NCBI GenBank assembly: GCA_030038335.1
Contig: JASHPC010000203.1
Span: forward strand, 1 to 18,174
Direction: 5' to 3'
Length of the DNA: 18,174 nucleotides
Source: Vulcanimicrobiota bacterium
Lineage (GTDB): Bacteria; Vulcanimicrobiota; Vulcanimicrobiia; Vulcanimicrobiales; Vulcanimicrobiaceae
The notes below the pieces were generated by a model. That model was not told the origin of the DNA. It worked only from the letters and a program-made list of their open reading frames with translations, and searched no databases. The translations under genes and the position numbers were made by a program. Positions 1 to 7,219 of this stretch are shown in pieces. Within the stretch, counting starts at the first letter, position 1. Each line of letters opens with the position of its first letter.

Positions 1-756
1 AAAGAGTTCGACGCAGTACGTGCCGACGATCTTCAAGCGCCCGCCTATGAGTATTGCAATCTCTCGAGCGCGCTGAGCGGTCGCGTCGGATATTCTTGCC
101 GGCGCGATCGTCGTGTCGAGAATGCCGCCGTCGTGAACGTTTTCCGCCACGGGAAAGGCCACGATGCTGTTGTCGGAAGCGCGTGTCGCGACGACGCTGA
201 GCTCTCGGGCAAAATCGACGACGCGTTCGAGGACGAGCGCGTCGTCATTCGCGTCCGCGATCGCCTTGCGCGCATCGTCGAGTGAGGTAACGCGCCACTG
301 CCCTTTTCCGTCGTATCCGCCTTGCGCCGTTTTTAAAATCGCGGGAAAGCCGACGCTTGCGGCGACGCCATTGAGATCGCGCTCCGAAGATACTGCCGCA
401 AATGGCGTCGTCTTCACGCCGCAGGCGTTCACGAACGCCTTCTCGCGCACGCGGTCCTGCGTGACCGCAAGCACGGCGCTCGAAGGCGTCACGCAAGCGC
501 CGCTCTCCTCCAACATCCGCACCGACTCGATCGCAATATTCTCGAACTCATACGTAACGATATCGGTGCGGCGCCCGAGTTCTCGCACCGCGCTCTCGTC
601 GTCGTAACGCGCGACGATCTGCTCGTCGGCCACCTGCCCGCACGGAGAGCGATCCTGCGGATCGAGAACGACGACGCGATATCCCATTCGTTTGGCGACG
701 AGCGTCAGCATGCGGCCCAACTGGCCGCCGCCGATGACGCCGATCGCCTCGATCAC
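1..756 (-). CDS. purK: PurK, N5-carboxyaminoimidazole ribonucleotide synthase (3' end outside window)
   Basis: This ATP-grasp enzyme carboxylates aminoimidazole ribonucleotide with bicarbonate and ATP to give N5-CAIR, the substrate of PurE in cytosolic de novo purine synthesis. The reading frame is open for 252 codons to the window edge; family members have roughly 355-390 residues, so the C-terminal third is missing only because the window ends. Visible family motifs are the N-terminal nucleotide-binding GVIGGGQLGRM (residues 6-16), TYEFENI in the first domain, and the ATP-grasp segment GFPAILKTAQGGYDGKGQ. The GTG start at 754-756 is chosen because it overlaps the PurE stop as GTGA and places GVIGGGQLG at the usual distance from the N-terminus. 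The overlap indicates translational coupling with purE. Identification is secure. Confidence 0.95.
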   Translation of the reverse strand, partial: MIEAIGVIGGGQLGRMLTLVAKRMGYRVVVLDPQDRSPCGQVADEQIVARYDDESAVRELGRRTDIVTYEFENIAIESVRMLEESGACVTPSSAVLAVTQDRVREKAFVNACGVKTTPFAAVSSERDLNGVAASVGFPAILKTAQGGYDGKGQWRVTSLDDARKAIADANDDALVLERVVDFARELSVVATRASDNSIVAFPVAENVHDGGILDTTIAPARISDATAQRAREIAILIGGRLKIVGTYCVELF

Positions 757-1241
757 GGCGTGCTGCGGGCCGCTTCGTCGTGCATGTTGAGAACGTAGGC
801 ACGCAGCCGCGTCGCAACCGCGGCGTCGTTCAGTGCGAGGATGCGGGCGGCAAGCAGCGCCGCATTGACGGCGCCGTTGATCGCCATCGTCGCGACTGGA
901 ACGCCGGGCGGCATTTGCGCGATCGACAAAAACGAATCGACCCCGCCGAGCGCTTTTGAGCGAACCGGCACCCCGATTACCGGAAGCAGCGTTTTCGACG
1001 CCGTCATGCCGGGCAGGTGCGCTGCGCCGCCGGCCGCTGCGATGATCACCTTCAATCCGCGCTGCATCGCCGATTGCGCGTACTCGAACATCTCGTCGGG
1101 CATGCGATGCGCGGAGACGACGCGCGCATCGTACGGAACGTCGAGCGCTGCAAGCGTCTCGAGTGCGGGCGTCATCGCGTCCCAATCGGAGCGGCTGCCC
1201 ATGATGATGCCGACCATCGCTCGCCCGCTCGTTTGCGCCAT
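753..1241 (-). CDS. purE: PurE, N5-CAIR mutase (class I)
   Basis: PurE converts N5-CAIR to CAIR in de novo purine synthesis, working directly after PurK. The 162-residue product has the family signatures GSRSDW (15-20), SAHRMP (43-48, with the catalytic His45), AAAGGAAHLPGM, and the C-terminal SIAQMPPGVPVAT. The adjacent purK is consistent with the class I mutase rather than class II AIR carboxylase. The frame is open upstream to an ATG at 1304, but those residues do not resemble PurE and would run into the divergent hydrolase gene. The ATG at 1241 (MAQTSGRAMVGI) is preferred; the ATG at 1217 (MVGIIMGS) is possible. No clear Shine-Dalgarno sequence is seen at either. Only 37 bases separate this start from the start of the divergent gene. 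Confidence 0.95.
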   Translation of the reverse strand: MAQTSGRAMVGIIMGSRSDWDAMTPALETLAALDVPYDARVVSAHRMPDEMFEYAQSAMQRGLKVIIAAAGGAAHLPGMTASKTLLPVIGVPVRSKALGGVDSFLSIAQMPPGVPVATMAINGAVNAALLAARILALNDAAVATRLRAYVLNMHDEAARSTP

Positions 1242-1278
1242 CGCGGAGCGCTTCGCTTCGCCGTCGAAGGACCCTGGC

Positions 1279-2451
1279 ATGGCGCGCTTTCTCATGGGAA
1301 TCAACTATTGGCCGCGCAGGAGCGCCATGTATATGTGGCAGCGCTTCGACCTCGGAGAAATCCGTGAGGATCTTGCGCGCATCGCCGGTCTTGGGTTCGA
1401 CGTCGTGCGCTTCTTTTTATCGTGGGAGGCGTTTGCTCCTGAGCGCGATAGGGTTGAAAGCGTTGCGCTTCGTCACTTCGACGCTGTGCTCGAAGCGATC
1501 GTCGAGGCGAAACTCGTGGCGATTCCGACGCTTTTCTGCGGTCACATGAGCGGCGTCAACTGGCTTCCATCGTGGACGCTCGACCCGAAGACTCCTCACG
1601 GACGCTTTCGCACGATCGCGCACGGGGCAACGTCACCGTATGGCATCGGCGATTTCTACGCAGACGAGGAGCTGCTTGCAGCGCAGGTACGACTTGCGAG
1701 TGCGCTCGGCGAGCGAACGCGCGGCAATCCCGCGTTGTACGCGTGGGATCTCGGAAACGAGTTTTCGAATATGCGCGAACCGGCTACGCCGGAGGACGCA
1801 GCGGCATGGAGCGTCCGCCTTACGCAGGCATTGCTCGAAACGTCGGGGGCGCCGTGCACGGCGGGAACGCACGGCGAGGACATCGAGCGCGATCGACATC
1901 TGCGCCCGTCGTTGCTTGCGAAGCCGTGGGAGTTTGCAACGATGCACGGCTACCCGGTGTATGCAACGTTTTCGCGCGGCAAGGACGATCCGAACGTCGT
2001 GCCTTTCTCGTGCGCGCTCATCGAGTCGTTCAGCAAGAAACGCGTCCTCTTTACGGAGTTTGGCAACCCGCAGTGTCCGGCCGGAGGGACCAGCATTAAC
2101 GGCATGGGATGTCTGAGCGAAGAGGAGATGGCCTCGTACGCGCGCGCGGTCTTGCAGCGCCTCGCGCAACGCGGTGCGCTCGGCGCGCTCTGGTGGTGCT
2201 GGGCAGATTACGAACCATCGCTGGCAACGCTCCCCCCGTTCGACTTAGCACCGCACGAGCTGCATTTCGGCATCGTTCGCGCCGATGGCAGCGAGAAACC
2301 CGTCGCGCACGCGCTCGCCGAGTTCGCGGATGCGTCGCCGGAGGTCTGCGACGTCGCACCGCCGGCAATGGGCGACGAAAACGCGTTTTACGCATCGCTT
2401 CCGCAAGGAATCTGCGATGCGTATCGCGAGTACTGCCGCCAATATGAGTGA
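1279..2451 (+). CDS. Clan-A (GH5-like) glycoside hydrolase, cytosolic
   Basis: The 390-residue protein starts MARFLMGINYW and looks like a retaining TIM-barrel glycosidase of clan GH-A. The hallmark segments are WDLGNEF, whose Glu161 would be the acid/base, and LFTEFGNP, whose Glu260 would be the nucleophile at the end of strand 7. The N-terminal GINYWP and VVRFFLSWEAF also fit GH5-like endo-glucanase and mannanase families. No signal peptide is present, so it probably acts on an imported or internal oligosaccharide or glycoside; the substrate is unknown. ATG 1279 is chosen because AAGGA (1267-1271) lies 7 bases upstream. The frame is open further upstream (to 841), but that stretch is antisense to purE. 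The 3' end overlaps the next dehydrogenase gene by 8 bases, suggesting a two-gene operon. Confidence 0.8.
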   Translation: MARFLMGINYWPRRSAMYMWQRFDLGEIREDLARIAGLGFDVVRFFLSWEAFAPERDRVESVALRHFDAVLEAIVEAKLVAIPTLFCGHMSGVNWLPSWTLDPKTPHGRFRTIAHGATSPYGIGDFYADEELLAAQVRLASALGERTRGNPALYAWDLGNEFSNMREPATPEDAAAWSVRLTQALLETSGAPCTAGTHGEDIERDRHLRPSLLAKPWEFATMHGYPVYATFSRGKDDPNVVPFSCALIESFSKKRVLFTEFGNPQCPAGGTSINGMGCLSEEEMASYARAVLQRLAQRGALGALWWCWADYEPSLATLPPFDLAPHELHFGIVRADGSEKPVAHALAEFADASPEVCDVAPPAMGDENAFYASLPQGICDAYREYCRQYE

Positions 2452-3505
2452 CGCTCGCGTGATGGTCGTCACCGGTGCCTCTTCGGGCATCGGACGAGCG
2501 CTCGCACGCGAGGCTGCGCGCCATGGATGGCGCGTGCTTCTCGTCGCGCGGCGCGCGGAGCGCCTCGCGCAGCTTGCAACCGAGATCCGCGCAGACGGGG
2601 GAGAGACGGAGACGCTCGTGGCCGACGTCGTCGACCGCGCGACGCCGCAGCGGATCGTCGACACGGCGCTGCGCGCCTTCGGCCGCATCGACGTCATCGT
2701 GAATAATGCCGGGCACGGCGCTCCTGGAACGCTCCTGGAGCAGAGCGACGCCGCTCTCGACGTCCAGTGGCAGACGCACGTCGCAGCGCCGCTGCGCATC
2801 TCGAAAGCCGCGCTTCCTGCGTTACGCGCGACGCACGGCGGACTCGTCTTCGTCGGATCCGGACTCGCGCGCGTGCCGGCACCGTACTACGGTGGCTACT
2901 GCACCGCAAAAGCGGCGATTCGTGGAGCCGCGTCGCAACTGCGGCGCGAGTTGCGTACTGAGGACATCGCGGTAACGTACGTCGATCCCGGAGCAGTCGA
3001 CACCGAGTTCTCGGAGCGAGCGGGTAAGAAGCGCGAACGCGACGCCATCGCGGCAAAGCCCGAACGCGTGGCGCGCGCAATGCTGCGCGGCATCGAGCGA
3101 CGGCGGCGCGTCGTCAACGCCGTGCCGTTGCACGCGCTTGCGGCAATGTTCGGCGAGTTCTTTCCCGCGATCAGCGATGCGGCAATTGCGCGCGTCGTCG
3201 CCGGGCCGGACGAGCCGGCAGAGCCACCGCCGGTGCAGATACCGTCGACTACCGACAGCCTTGACGCTGCACTCGCACCGCTTGCGCGGCGGATGGAACG
3301 CGTGAAGCTGCCGCAGTCATTCGTGCGCGGGTTGATCGACGAAGGCACGAGCATCGAGCTTGGCGACGCGGCGATGCGATGGGCCGGCATGCCGAACAAG
3401 AACGAGCGTGCCGCACTTCGCGAGGTCTTCGACGCGCTGACGAACGCCGGTTACTTGGAGAGGACCGGGGACGAAACGTGGACGGTGCGCCGGGCCGCCG
3501 ATTGA
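2444..3505 (+). CDS. Short-chain dehydrogenase/reductase with C-terminal extension
   Basis: This 353-residue NAD(P)-dependent oxidoreductase has the classical SDR motifs: TGASSGIG near the N-terminus (10-17), NNAG (87-90), catalytic Ser139, and YCTAK with Tyr152 and Lys156. The VARRAERL segment after the second strand suggests NADP preference. A classical SDR domain ends near residue 240-260. About 95 further residues follow a proline-rich linker (around PPPVQIPSTTD); this tail is mostly charged and probably helical, with unknown role. ATG 2444 overlaps the glycosidase gene by 8 bases, so the two are probably co-translated. The 3' end overlaps the convergent metal-permease gene by 55 bases. 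The substrate cannot be told from sequence. Confidence 0.88.
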   Translation: MSDARVMVVTGASSGIGRALAREAARHGWRVLLVARRAERLAQLATEIRADGGETETLVADVVDRATPQRIVDTALRAFGRIDVIVNNAGHGAPGTLLEQSDAALDVQWQTHVAAPLRISKAALPALRATHGGLVFVGSGLARVPAPYYGGYCTAKAAIRGAASQLRRELRTEDIAVTYVDPGAVDTEFSERAGKKRERDAIAAKPERVARAMLRGIERRRRVVNAVPLHALAAMFGEFFPAISDAAIARVVAGPDEPAEPPPVQIPSTTDSLDAALAPLARRMERVKLPQSFVRGLIDEGTSIELGDAAMRWAGMPNKNERAALREVFDALTNAGYLERTGDETWTVRRAAD

Positions 3506-4311
3506 CGAACGCTTCTGATGCCGAGCGCGAGAAAGAACAGCACGGTTGTGAAGAGCACGATCGTCGCACCGCTCGACCCGCGCGCGTAATACGATAAGTA
3601 TAATCCACCGATCGAGCTGATCGCACCAAAGAACGTCGAGAGCGCGAACATCGGCGCGAAGCGGTGCGTGAGCTGATACGCAGCCGCAGCGGGCGTAACG
3701 AGCAATGCGGCGACGAGGACGATGCCGACCGACTGAATGCCGATGATGACCGTGAGCGCGACGAGCACGAGCAGCGCGTACTCGTACGCGCCGGCGGGGA
3801 TCCCGCCGGCTTCTGCGACGACGGGGTCGAACGTCGTGTAGAGCAGGCCGCGGTAGAGCACCGCGAGCGCGATTGCGACGACGATCGCGAGTCCGATGAC
3901 GATCGCGAGATCGCTCGCCTGGACGGCGAGAATGTCGCCGAAAAGAAAGCTCTGCAGATCGACGGCGTAGTTGCTCTGACGGCTCATCAGGAAGACGCCG
4001 AGCGCAAAAGCACCTGTGAAGAGCACACCAATCGACGTGTCCATAGAGATCCGTCCACGCCGGTGCACGAAGCCGATGCCGAGCGCCGTGAGCACGGCGA
4101 CGACCGCAGCGCCCATGTAATAGTTCGCGCCACGCATGTACGCGATGACGATGCCGGCGAACGACGCATGCGCGATGCCGTCGCCGATGAACGCAAGGCG
4201 GCGCAGCACGACGTACGTTCCCATCGCCGAGCAGAGCATTCCGACCGAAAGCGCGGCAAGCAGTGCGCGCAGCATGAACGGATAGTGAAACGGCGCGGTG
4301 AGAACGTTCAC
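3451..4311 (-). CDS. Metal ABC transporter permease (ZnuB/MntB family)
   Basis: This 286-residue integral membrane protein is the permease of a cluster A-I transporter for Zn2+, Mn2+ or Fe2+. About eight hydrophobic segments are visible. Conserved ABC-3 features are the start HYPFMLRALL, VVLRRLAFIGDGIAHASFAG (coupling region, roughly residues 34-53), and VGIVLVAALLVTPAAAAY in the second half. The GTG start at 4309-4311 overlaps the ATPase stop as GTGA, which fixes the start and implies translational coupling. It is the last gene of the Fur-binding protein-ATPase-permease operon. Its 3' end lies inside the end of the convergent SDR gene (55-base overlap), so the permease C-terminus is encoded opposite SDR coding sequence. 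The metal is not determined. Confidence 0.92.
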   Translation of the reverse strand: MNVLTAPFHYPFMLRALLAALSVGMLCSAMGTYVVLRRLAFIGDGIAHASFAGIVIAYMRGANYYMGAAVVAVLTALGIGFVHRRGRISMDTSIGVLFTGAFALGVFLMSRQSNYAVDLQSFLFGDILAVQASDLAIVIGLAIVVAIALAVLYRGLLYTTFDPVVAEAGGIPAGAYEYALLVLVALTVIIGIQSVGIVLVAALLVTPAAAAYQLTHRFAPMFALSTFFGAISSIGGLYLSYYARGSSGATIVLFTTVLFFLALGIRSVRQSAARRTVHVSSPVLSK

Positions 4312-5093
4312 GGATGAATCTCGGGGTGCAGGGCGTGGGTTTCGTGCGGCTCGTGGTCGAGACGCAGATGGCCGTGCACGTGCGTGTGCTCGCGAATCGA
4401 CGCATACGCACCGGAGGCGACGACGTCGCGCGGAGTTCCAATTGCAAGCAGTCGACGGTCTAGCACCATGAGGCGATCGAACCACTGCTCCACCGTGTCG
4501 AGGTCGTGCGTCGCCATAATGACTGGTAACCCGCGGTTCACGAGATCGCGAACGACTTCGCGCAGCGCGTACTCTGTCGCGGCGTCGACGCCAGTGGTCG
4601 GCTCGTCGAGGAGAAGCAGCTTCGGTTCTTGCGCGAGCGCACGCGCAACGAAAACGCGTTGCTGCTGGCCGCCGGATAGCTCCGCAATATGACGACGCGC
4701 GAGGGAGCCCATCTTCACGAGGTCGAGCGCGCGCTGGACAGCGGCGCGGTCCGCCACGCCAAACCCATGCCAAAACCGCAGGCGTGGAAAGCGCCCCATC
4801 GAGACGACGTCCCACACCGTCGCGGGAAACGTCCAATCGACGGACTCGACTTGCGGAACGTATGCAATGCTTCCAGGCTCAACCCGCCTCGGGTCGACGC
4901 CGAGCACGTGCAGCTCGCCGTCTGCGGCCGGCACGAGACCGGCGATGGCCTTGAGCAGCGTTGATTTTCCCGAGCCGTTCGGACCGACGACTCCGAGCGA
5001 TTCGCCGTATGCGAGATCGAACGTCGCGCGATCGAGTGCGACGAAGTCGCCGTAGCGGATGACTAAATCCCGCGCATGGACGGCGGGCGTCAC
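4308..5093 (-). CDS. Metal ABC transporter ATPase with histidine-rich tail (ZnuC/MntA family)
   Basis: This 261-residue ATPase energises metal import with the adjacent permease. It has Walker A GPNGSGKST (37-45), the signature LSGGQQQR, Walker B LLLLDEP, and the H-loop THD. VPQVESVDWTFPATV around the Q-loop is typical of the Mn/Zn subfamily. The start is GTG (5091-5093) overlapping the stop of the binding-protein gene as GTGA. The unusual part is the last 28 residues or so, from REHTHVHGH to the end, with nine histidines among acidic residues and prolines. Such His-rich stretches bind transition metals, and in this transporter class they more often sit in the periplasmic binding protein, which lacks one here. 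A cytosolic sensing or buffering role for the tail is inference. Confidence 0.93.
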   Translation of the reverse strand: MTPAVHARDLVIRYGDFVALDRATFDLAYGESLGVVGPNGSGKSTLLKAIAGLVPAADGELHVLGVDPRRVEPGSIAYVPQVESVDWTFPATVWDVVSMGRFPRLRFWHGFGVADRAAVQRALDLVKMGSLARRHIAELSGGQQQRVFVARALAQEPKLLLLDEPTTGVDAATEYALREVVRDLVNRGLPVIMATHDLDTVEQWFDRLMVLDRRLLAIGTPRDVVASGAYASIREHTHVHGHLRLDHEPHETHALHPEIHP

Positions 5094-6028
5094 TTCAGCG
5101 ACCGTACGATCTCGCGCGTGTCGTAGCGCAGCATGGAGATGTAGTTGCTCACGTCAGGACTCGTCCCGATGGAGTCGTCGTAGAGATTTTCAACGACGGA
5201 GATGCCTGCGTCGTGCGCGAGCGCGTCCGCGAGCTTCGGGCTGTACTCAGGCTCGCCAAAAATTGCGTGCACGTGGTGCTGCTTCGCCAAATCGACGAGG
5301 TGCCCGAAATCGTGCGGATTCGGCTCTTGTCCCGGCGCCTCTTCGATGATGCCGAGCGTCTGAATGCCGAAGCGGTCGTCGTAATACTGCCACGCGTTGT
5401 GGAAGACGACGAGCACGCGCTGTTGCTTTGGCACGGTATCGACGCGCGAGCGAATCCACGCGGTCAGTGCGTCGAGCTTACGGTCGTATGCCGTCGCGTT
5501 ACGCTCGTACTGTGCGCGATGCGCGGGATCGATCGAGACGAGCGCGTCGCGTATGCGACCGACGTAGTGCTTCGCGTACTGCGGATCCATCCAAAGATGC
5601 GGATTGCTCCCAATGACTGGCAAGCCTTGCGAGGCGACGACGATGTCGAGGTGTCCCGTGTTGGCGTTGTTCAGTAAACCCTGCAACCACGTTTCGAGCC
5701 CGGCGCCGTTTTCGACGAGAAGCCGCGCGTCGCTGAGCACTGCGATGTTTTGCGGCGTCGGCTGATACGTTTCTGGCGACGCGCCGATCGGCACGAGGCT
5801 CTGCACGCGCACGAGATCGCCCCCAACGCCCTCGACGAAGGAGTTCAACGTCGAAATCGTCGTCACGACTGACATGGGCTGCGTCGCGCTCGCTACTGGG
5901 CGACGCACGCTTGCGGTTGTGGTCCGAACGTGGCTCCCACTGCATGCGACGAGAGCAAGCAGCGTCATCCCGAGCGTAGCGCCGAAGGCGCGGAGTCGAG
6001 GGACCACCAGCCAGCGAGTCACTGGCAT
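5090..6028 (-). CDS. Metal-binding lipoprotein of ABC importer (ZnuA/TroA family)
   Basis: This 312-residue extracytoplasmic solute-binding protein delivers the metal to the neighbouring permease. The N-terminus has a hydrophobic signal ending in lipobox LVAC (Cys29), so it is a lipoprotein. Cluster A-I motifs are present: TISTLNSFVEGVGGD; NPHLWMDP, giving ligand His144; VFHNAWQYY, giving His210; and NLYDDS, where Asp284 or Asp285 would be the fourth ligand. At the usual first histidine the protein has Glu86 (GASPETYQPTP instead of PHTYEP). There is no His-rich loop of the kind common in ZnuA. The zinc versus manganese or iron choice is open. ATG 6028 overlaps the Fur-family gene by 10 bases; GTG 6022, forming a GTGA junction like those downstream, is an equally plausible start two codons later. 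Confidence 0.9.
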   Translation of the reverse strand: MPVTRWLVVPRLRAFGATLGMTLLALVACSGSHVRTTTASVRRPVASATQPMSVVTTISTLNSFVEGVGGDLVRVQSLVPIGASPETYQPTPQNIAVLSDARLLVENGAGLETWLQGLLNNANTGHLDIVVASQGLPVIGSNPHLWMDPQYAKHYVGRIRDALVSIDPAHRAQYERNATAYDRKLDALTAWIRSRVDTVPKQQRVLVVFHNAWQYYDDRFGIQTLGIIEEAPGQEPNPHDFGHLVDLAKQHHVHAIFGEPEYSPKLADALAHDAGISVVENLYDDSIGTSPDVSNYISMLRYDTREIVRSLK

Positions 6029-6411
6029 TGCTTGCACCGTCCGAAGAACTCCATCGCGTGATCGTCGAGGACGAACCCGTGCGACGCCTTCAACGCCTGC
6101 GAAAAGCGATCGATCGCGGTGCAATCGACATCTTCCACGCGTCCGCACTTTCGACAGATCGCGTGATGGTGGTGACGCTGCGGCGCGCAGAGCATGTAAC
6201 TGACCTCGCCGGCGTCGTCGACGCGTTCGGCGACGTCGCCCCGCTTACGCAACCGCTCGAGCGTGCGGTAGACTGTCGAAAGCGCCATGCGCGCGCGAGC
6301 GCGCTTTAGGCGTGCATAGATCTCACTTGCAGTGAGAAAGCGGCGCTCGCGCTCGAGAACGCTAGCAATTTCTTCGCGTGGCCGCGTGATGTATTCGGTT
6401 CGCTCGGACAT
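6019..6411 (-). CDS. Fur-family metalloregulator (Zur/Fur-like)
   Basis: This 130-residue DNA-binding repressor probably controls the metal-uptake operon it heads. The N-terminal winged helix contains FLTASEIYARL and MALSTVYRTLERL (about 42-54), the Fur recognition-helix region. The C-terminal domain has HHHHAICRKCGRVEDVDC (80-97) and a final CKQC (126-129); Cys86/Cys89 and Cys126/Cys129 form the expected structural zinc site, and the histidines with His118 and Glu121 are candidate regulatory ligands. ATG 6411 (MSERTEYI) fits the family N-terminus; the frame is open upstream to 6498, but that part does not resemble Fur. Position and operon context favour a zinc or manganese sensor; the family member cannot be decided from sequence. 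A dyad operator lies 13 bases upstream. Confidence 0.92.
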   Translation of the reverse strand: MSERTEYITRPREEIASVLERERRFLTASEIYARLKRARARMALSTVYRTLERLRKRGDVAERVDDAGEVSYMLCAPQRHHHHAICRKCGRVEDVDCTAIDRFSQALKASHGFVLDDHAMEFFGRCKQCQ

Positions 6412-6423
6412 GTCGCGTCTAGT

Positions 6424-6446
6424 ATTTTGCAAACCGTTCGCAAAAC
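6424..6446. promoter_or_regulatory. Probable Fur/Zur-type operator
   Basis: Plus-strand arms ATTTTGCAAAC (6424-6434) and GTTCGCAAAAC (6436-6446) are inverted repeats about one central base, with 9 of 11 positions pairing. Length, symmetry and the short centre are as expected for a Fur-family site. It sits 13 bases ahead of the regulator's ATG, so autoregulation and control of the whole uptake operon are likely. Assignment to this regulator is inference. Confidence 0.6.
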
Positions 6447-6460
6447 CCTCTTCGCGAGGG
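6442..6460 (-). terminator. Short Rho-independent terminator after the exported protein gene
   Basis: On the minus strand, immediately after the stop codon at 6461-6463, CCCTC-GCGAA-GAGGG forms a 5-base stem (7 with an outer A-T pair and a G-T wobble) followed by TTTT. It would end the transcript of the four-cysteine protein before the Fur-family gene. The T tail overlaps one arm of the operator. The stem is short, so confidence is moderate. Confidence 0.45.
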
Positions 6461-7096
6461 CTATGGCGTTGCCGGGGTACAGGGAATGACCTTTGCATCC
6501 TCGTTGTTGCGCCAATACTCGGTCGCGCTCTCGACAGGCGGCAGCGTCACGCCCGCGGCTGCGGCACGCGCCTTCAGTTGCGGCATCACCTCCTTGACGA
6601 GCGGCGCCAGCGTCGGCGCGGGAGCGGGCTCGTCGGTCTGCTGCATCGTGTAGGCAAGTGCGAACCACGCGCTGGCGATCAGCGCTTCCGGCGCGGTAGC
6701 CGCAGTCTTGTCGCAATACGCTAAATGAAACCGCTGCGGCGCGATGTCGGCTTCCAGCAGATATGCCCATGCTATAACGCCTGCAAGCTGATTTTGGACT
6801 GGCGGCAGCTCTTCTCGCGTACAGACGTTTTGGAGAATATCGCTTTCGACTTGCGCCTGCTGCAGAATCGAGTTGAGATCTTCCTGACGCGCGTTGAGCG
6901 CGTCGAGCGTATTGCCCGGCGACCGCCGCGCATCGGCACGAACTTGTCTTTCGAGACTGCCGGCTACGACGTAGTTGCAGCGGGGATTGATCGCGGCGAC
7001 CCGAACCGACACAGCGCCACGCGCGCCATTGGTGAAAACTCCCAGCAACGAAGCCACGAGAAGAACGACCGTCTCCACTCGAAGAGAACGCACCAT
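6461..7096 (-). CDS. Exported protein of unknown function with four cysteines
   Basis: This 211-residue protein is not a recognised family. It begins MVRSLRVETVVLLVASLLGVF, a clear signal peptide with a likely cleavage near residues 24-28 (NGARGAVS). The mature part is largely helical, with a Gln/Glu/Asn-rich middle (ARQEDLNSILQQAQVES), and contains four cysteines (40, 92, 128, 206), enough for two disulfides in an extracytoplasmic protein. A proline-rich stretch (EPAPAPTLAPL) separates the middle from a C-terminal helix. The ATG at 7096 is chosen because it starts the signal peptide; reading further upstream only translates the antisense of the tRNA gene. It lies upstream of, and in the same direction as, the Fur operon, but a terminator candidate separates them. 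Its promoter must overlap the divergent tRNA promoter. Confidence 0.75.
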   Translation of the reverse strand: MVRSLRVETVVLLVASLLGVFTNGARGAVSVRVAAINPRCNYVVAGSLERQVRADARRSPGNTLDALNARQEDLNSILQQAQVESDILQNVCTREELPPVQNQLAGVIAWAYLLEADIAPQRFHLAYCDKTAATAPEALIASAWFALAYTMQQTDEPAPAPTLAPLVKEVMPQLKARAAAAGVTLPPVESATEYWRNNEDAKVIPCTPATP

Positions 7097-7098
7097 CT

Positions 7099-7128
7099 TT
7101 GACAGGTGCGGACGGCTCAGCGTATAAT
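7099..7128 (+). promoter_or_regulatory. Promoter of tRNA-Ala (sigma70-type consensus)
   Basis: TTGACA at 7099-7104 and TATAAT at 7123-7128 match both consensus hexamers exactly, with an 18-base spacer. The predicted transcription start is around 7135, about 9 bases before the mature tRNA. The -35 box is only 3 bases from the start codon of the divergent exported-protein gene. Confidence 0.85.
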
Positions 7129-7143
7129 CCTTCGTCCGCCCGT

Positions 7144-7219
7144 GGGGATGTAGCTCAGCTGGTAGAGCACTTGCTTCGCATGTAAGGGGTCGCGGGTTCG
7201 AGTCCCGCCATCTCCACCA
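7144..7219 (+). tRNA. tRNA-Ala (anticodon CGC), CCA encoded
   Basis: The 76-base gene folds as a full cloverleaf. The acceptor stem is GGGGATG with CATCTCC (one G-T pair), and the D arm is GCTC-AGCTGGTA-GAGC. The anticodon stem is CTTGC with GTAAG around loop TTCGCAT (anticodon CGC, decoding GCG). The T arm is GCGGG-TTCGAGT-CCCGC, followed by discriminator A and an encoded CCA. The anticodon suits a genome this rich in GCG codons. Its 3' end is duplicated at 11494-11523, marking it as an integration target. Confidence 0.97.

Noticed and set aside
841..1278. Open plus-strand frame continuous with the glycosidase gene
   Set aside because: It is antisense to purE, has no family resemblance, and the ATG at 1279 has a proper Shine-Dalgarno sequence.
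3664..4317. 217-codon plus-strand frame rich in Arg, Asp and Glu
   Set aside because: It is the shadow of the metal permease on the opposite strand; the composition is typical of antisense frames in GC-rich DNA.
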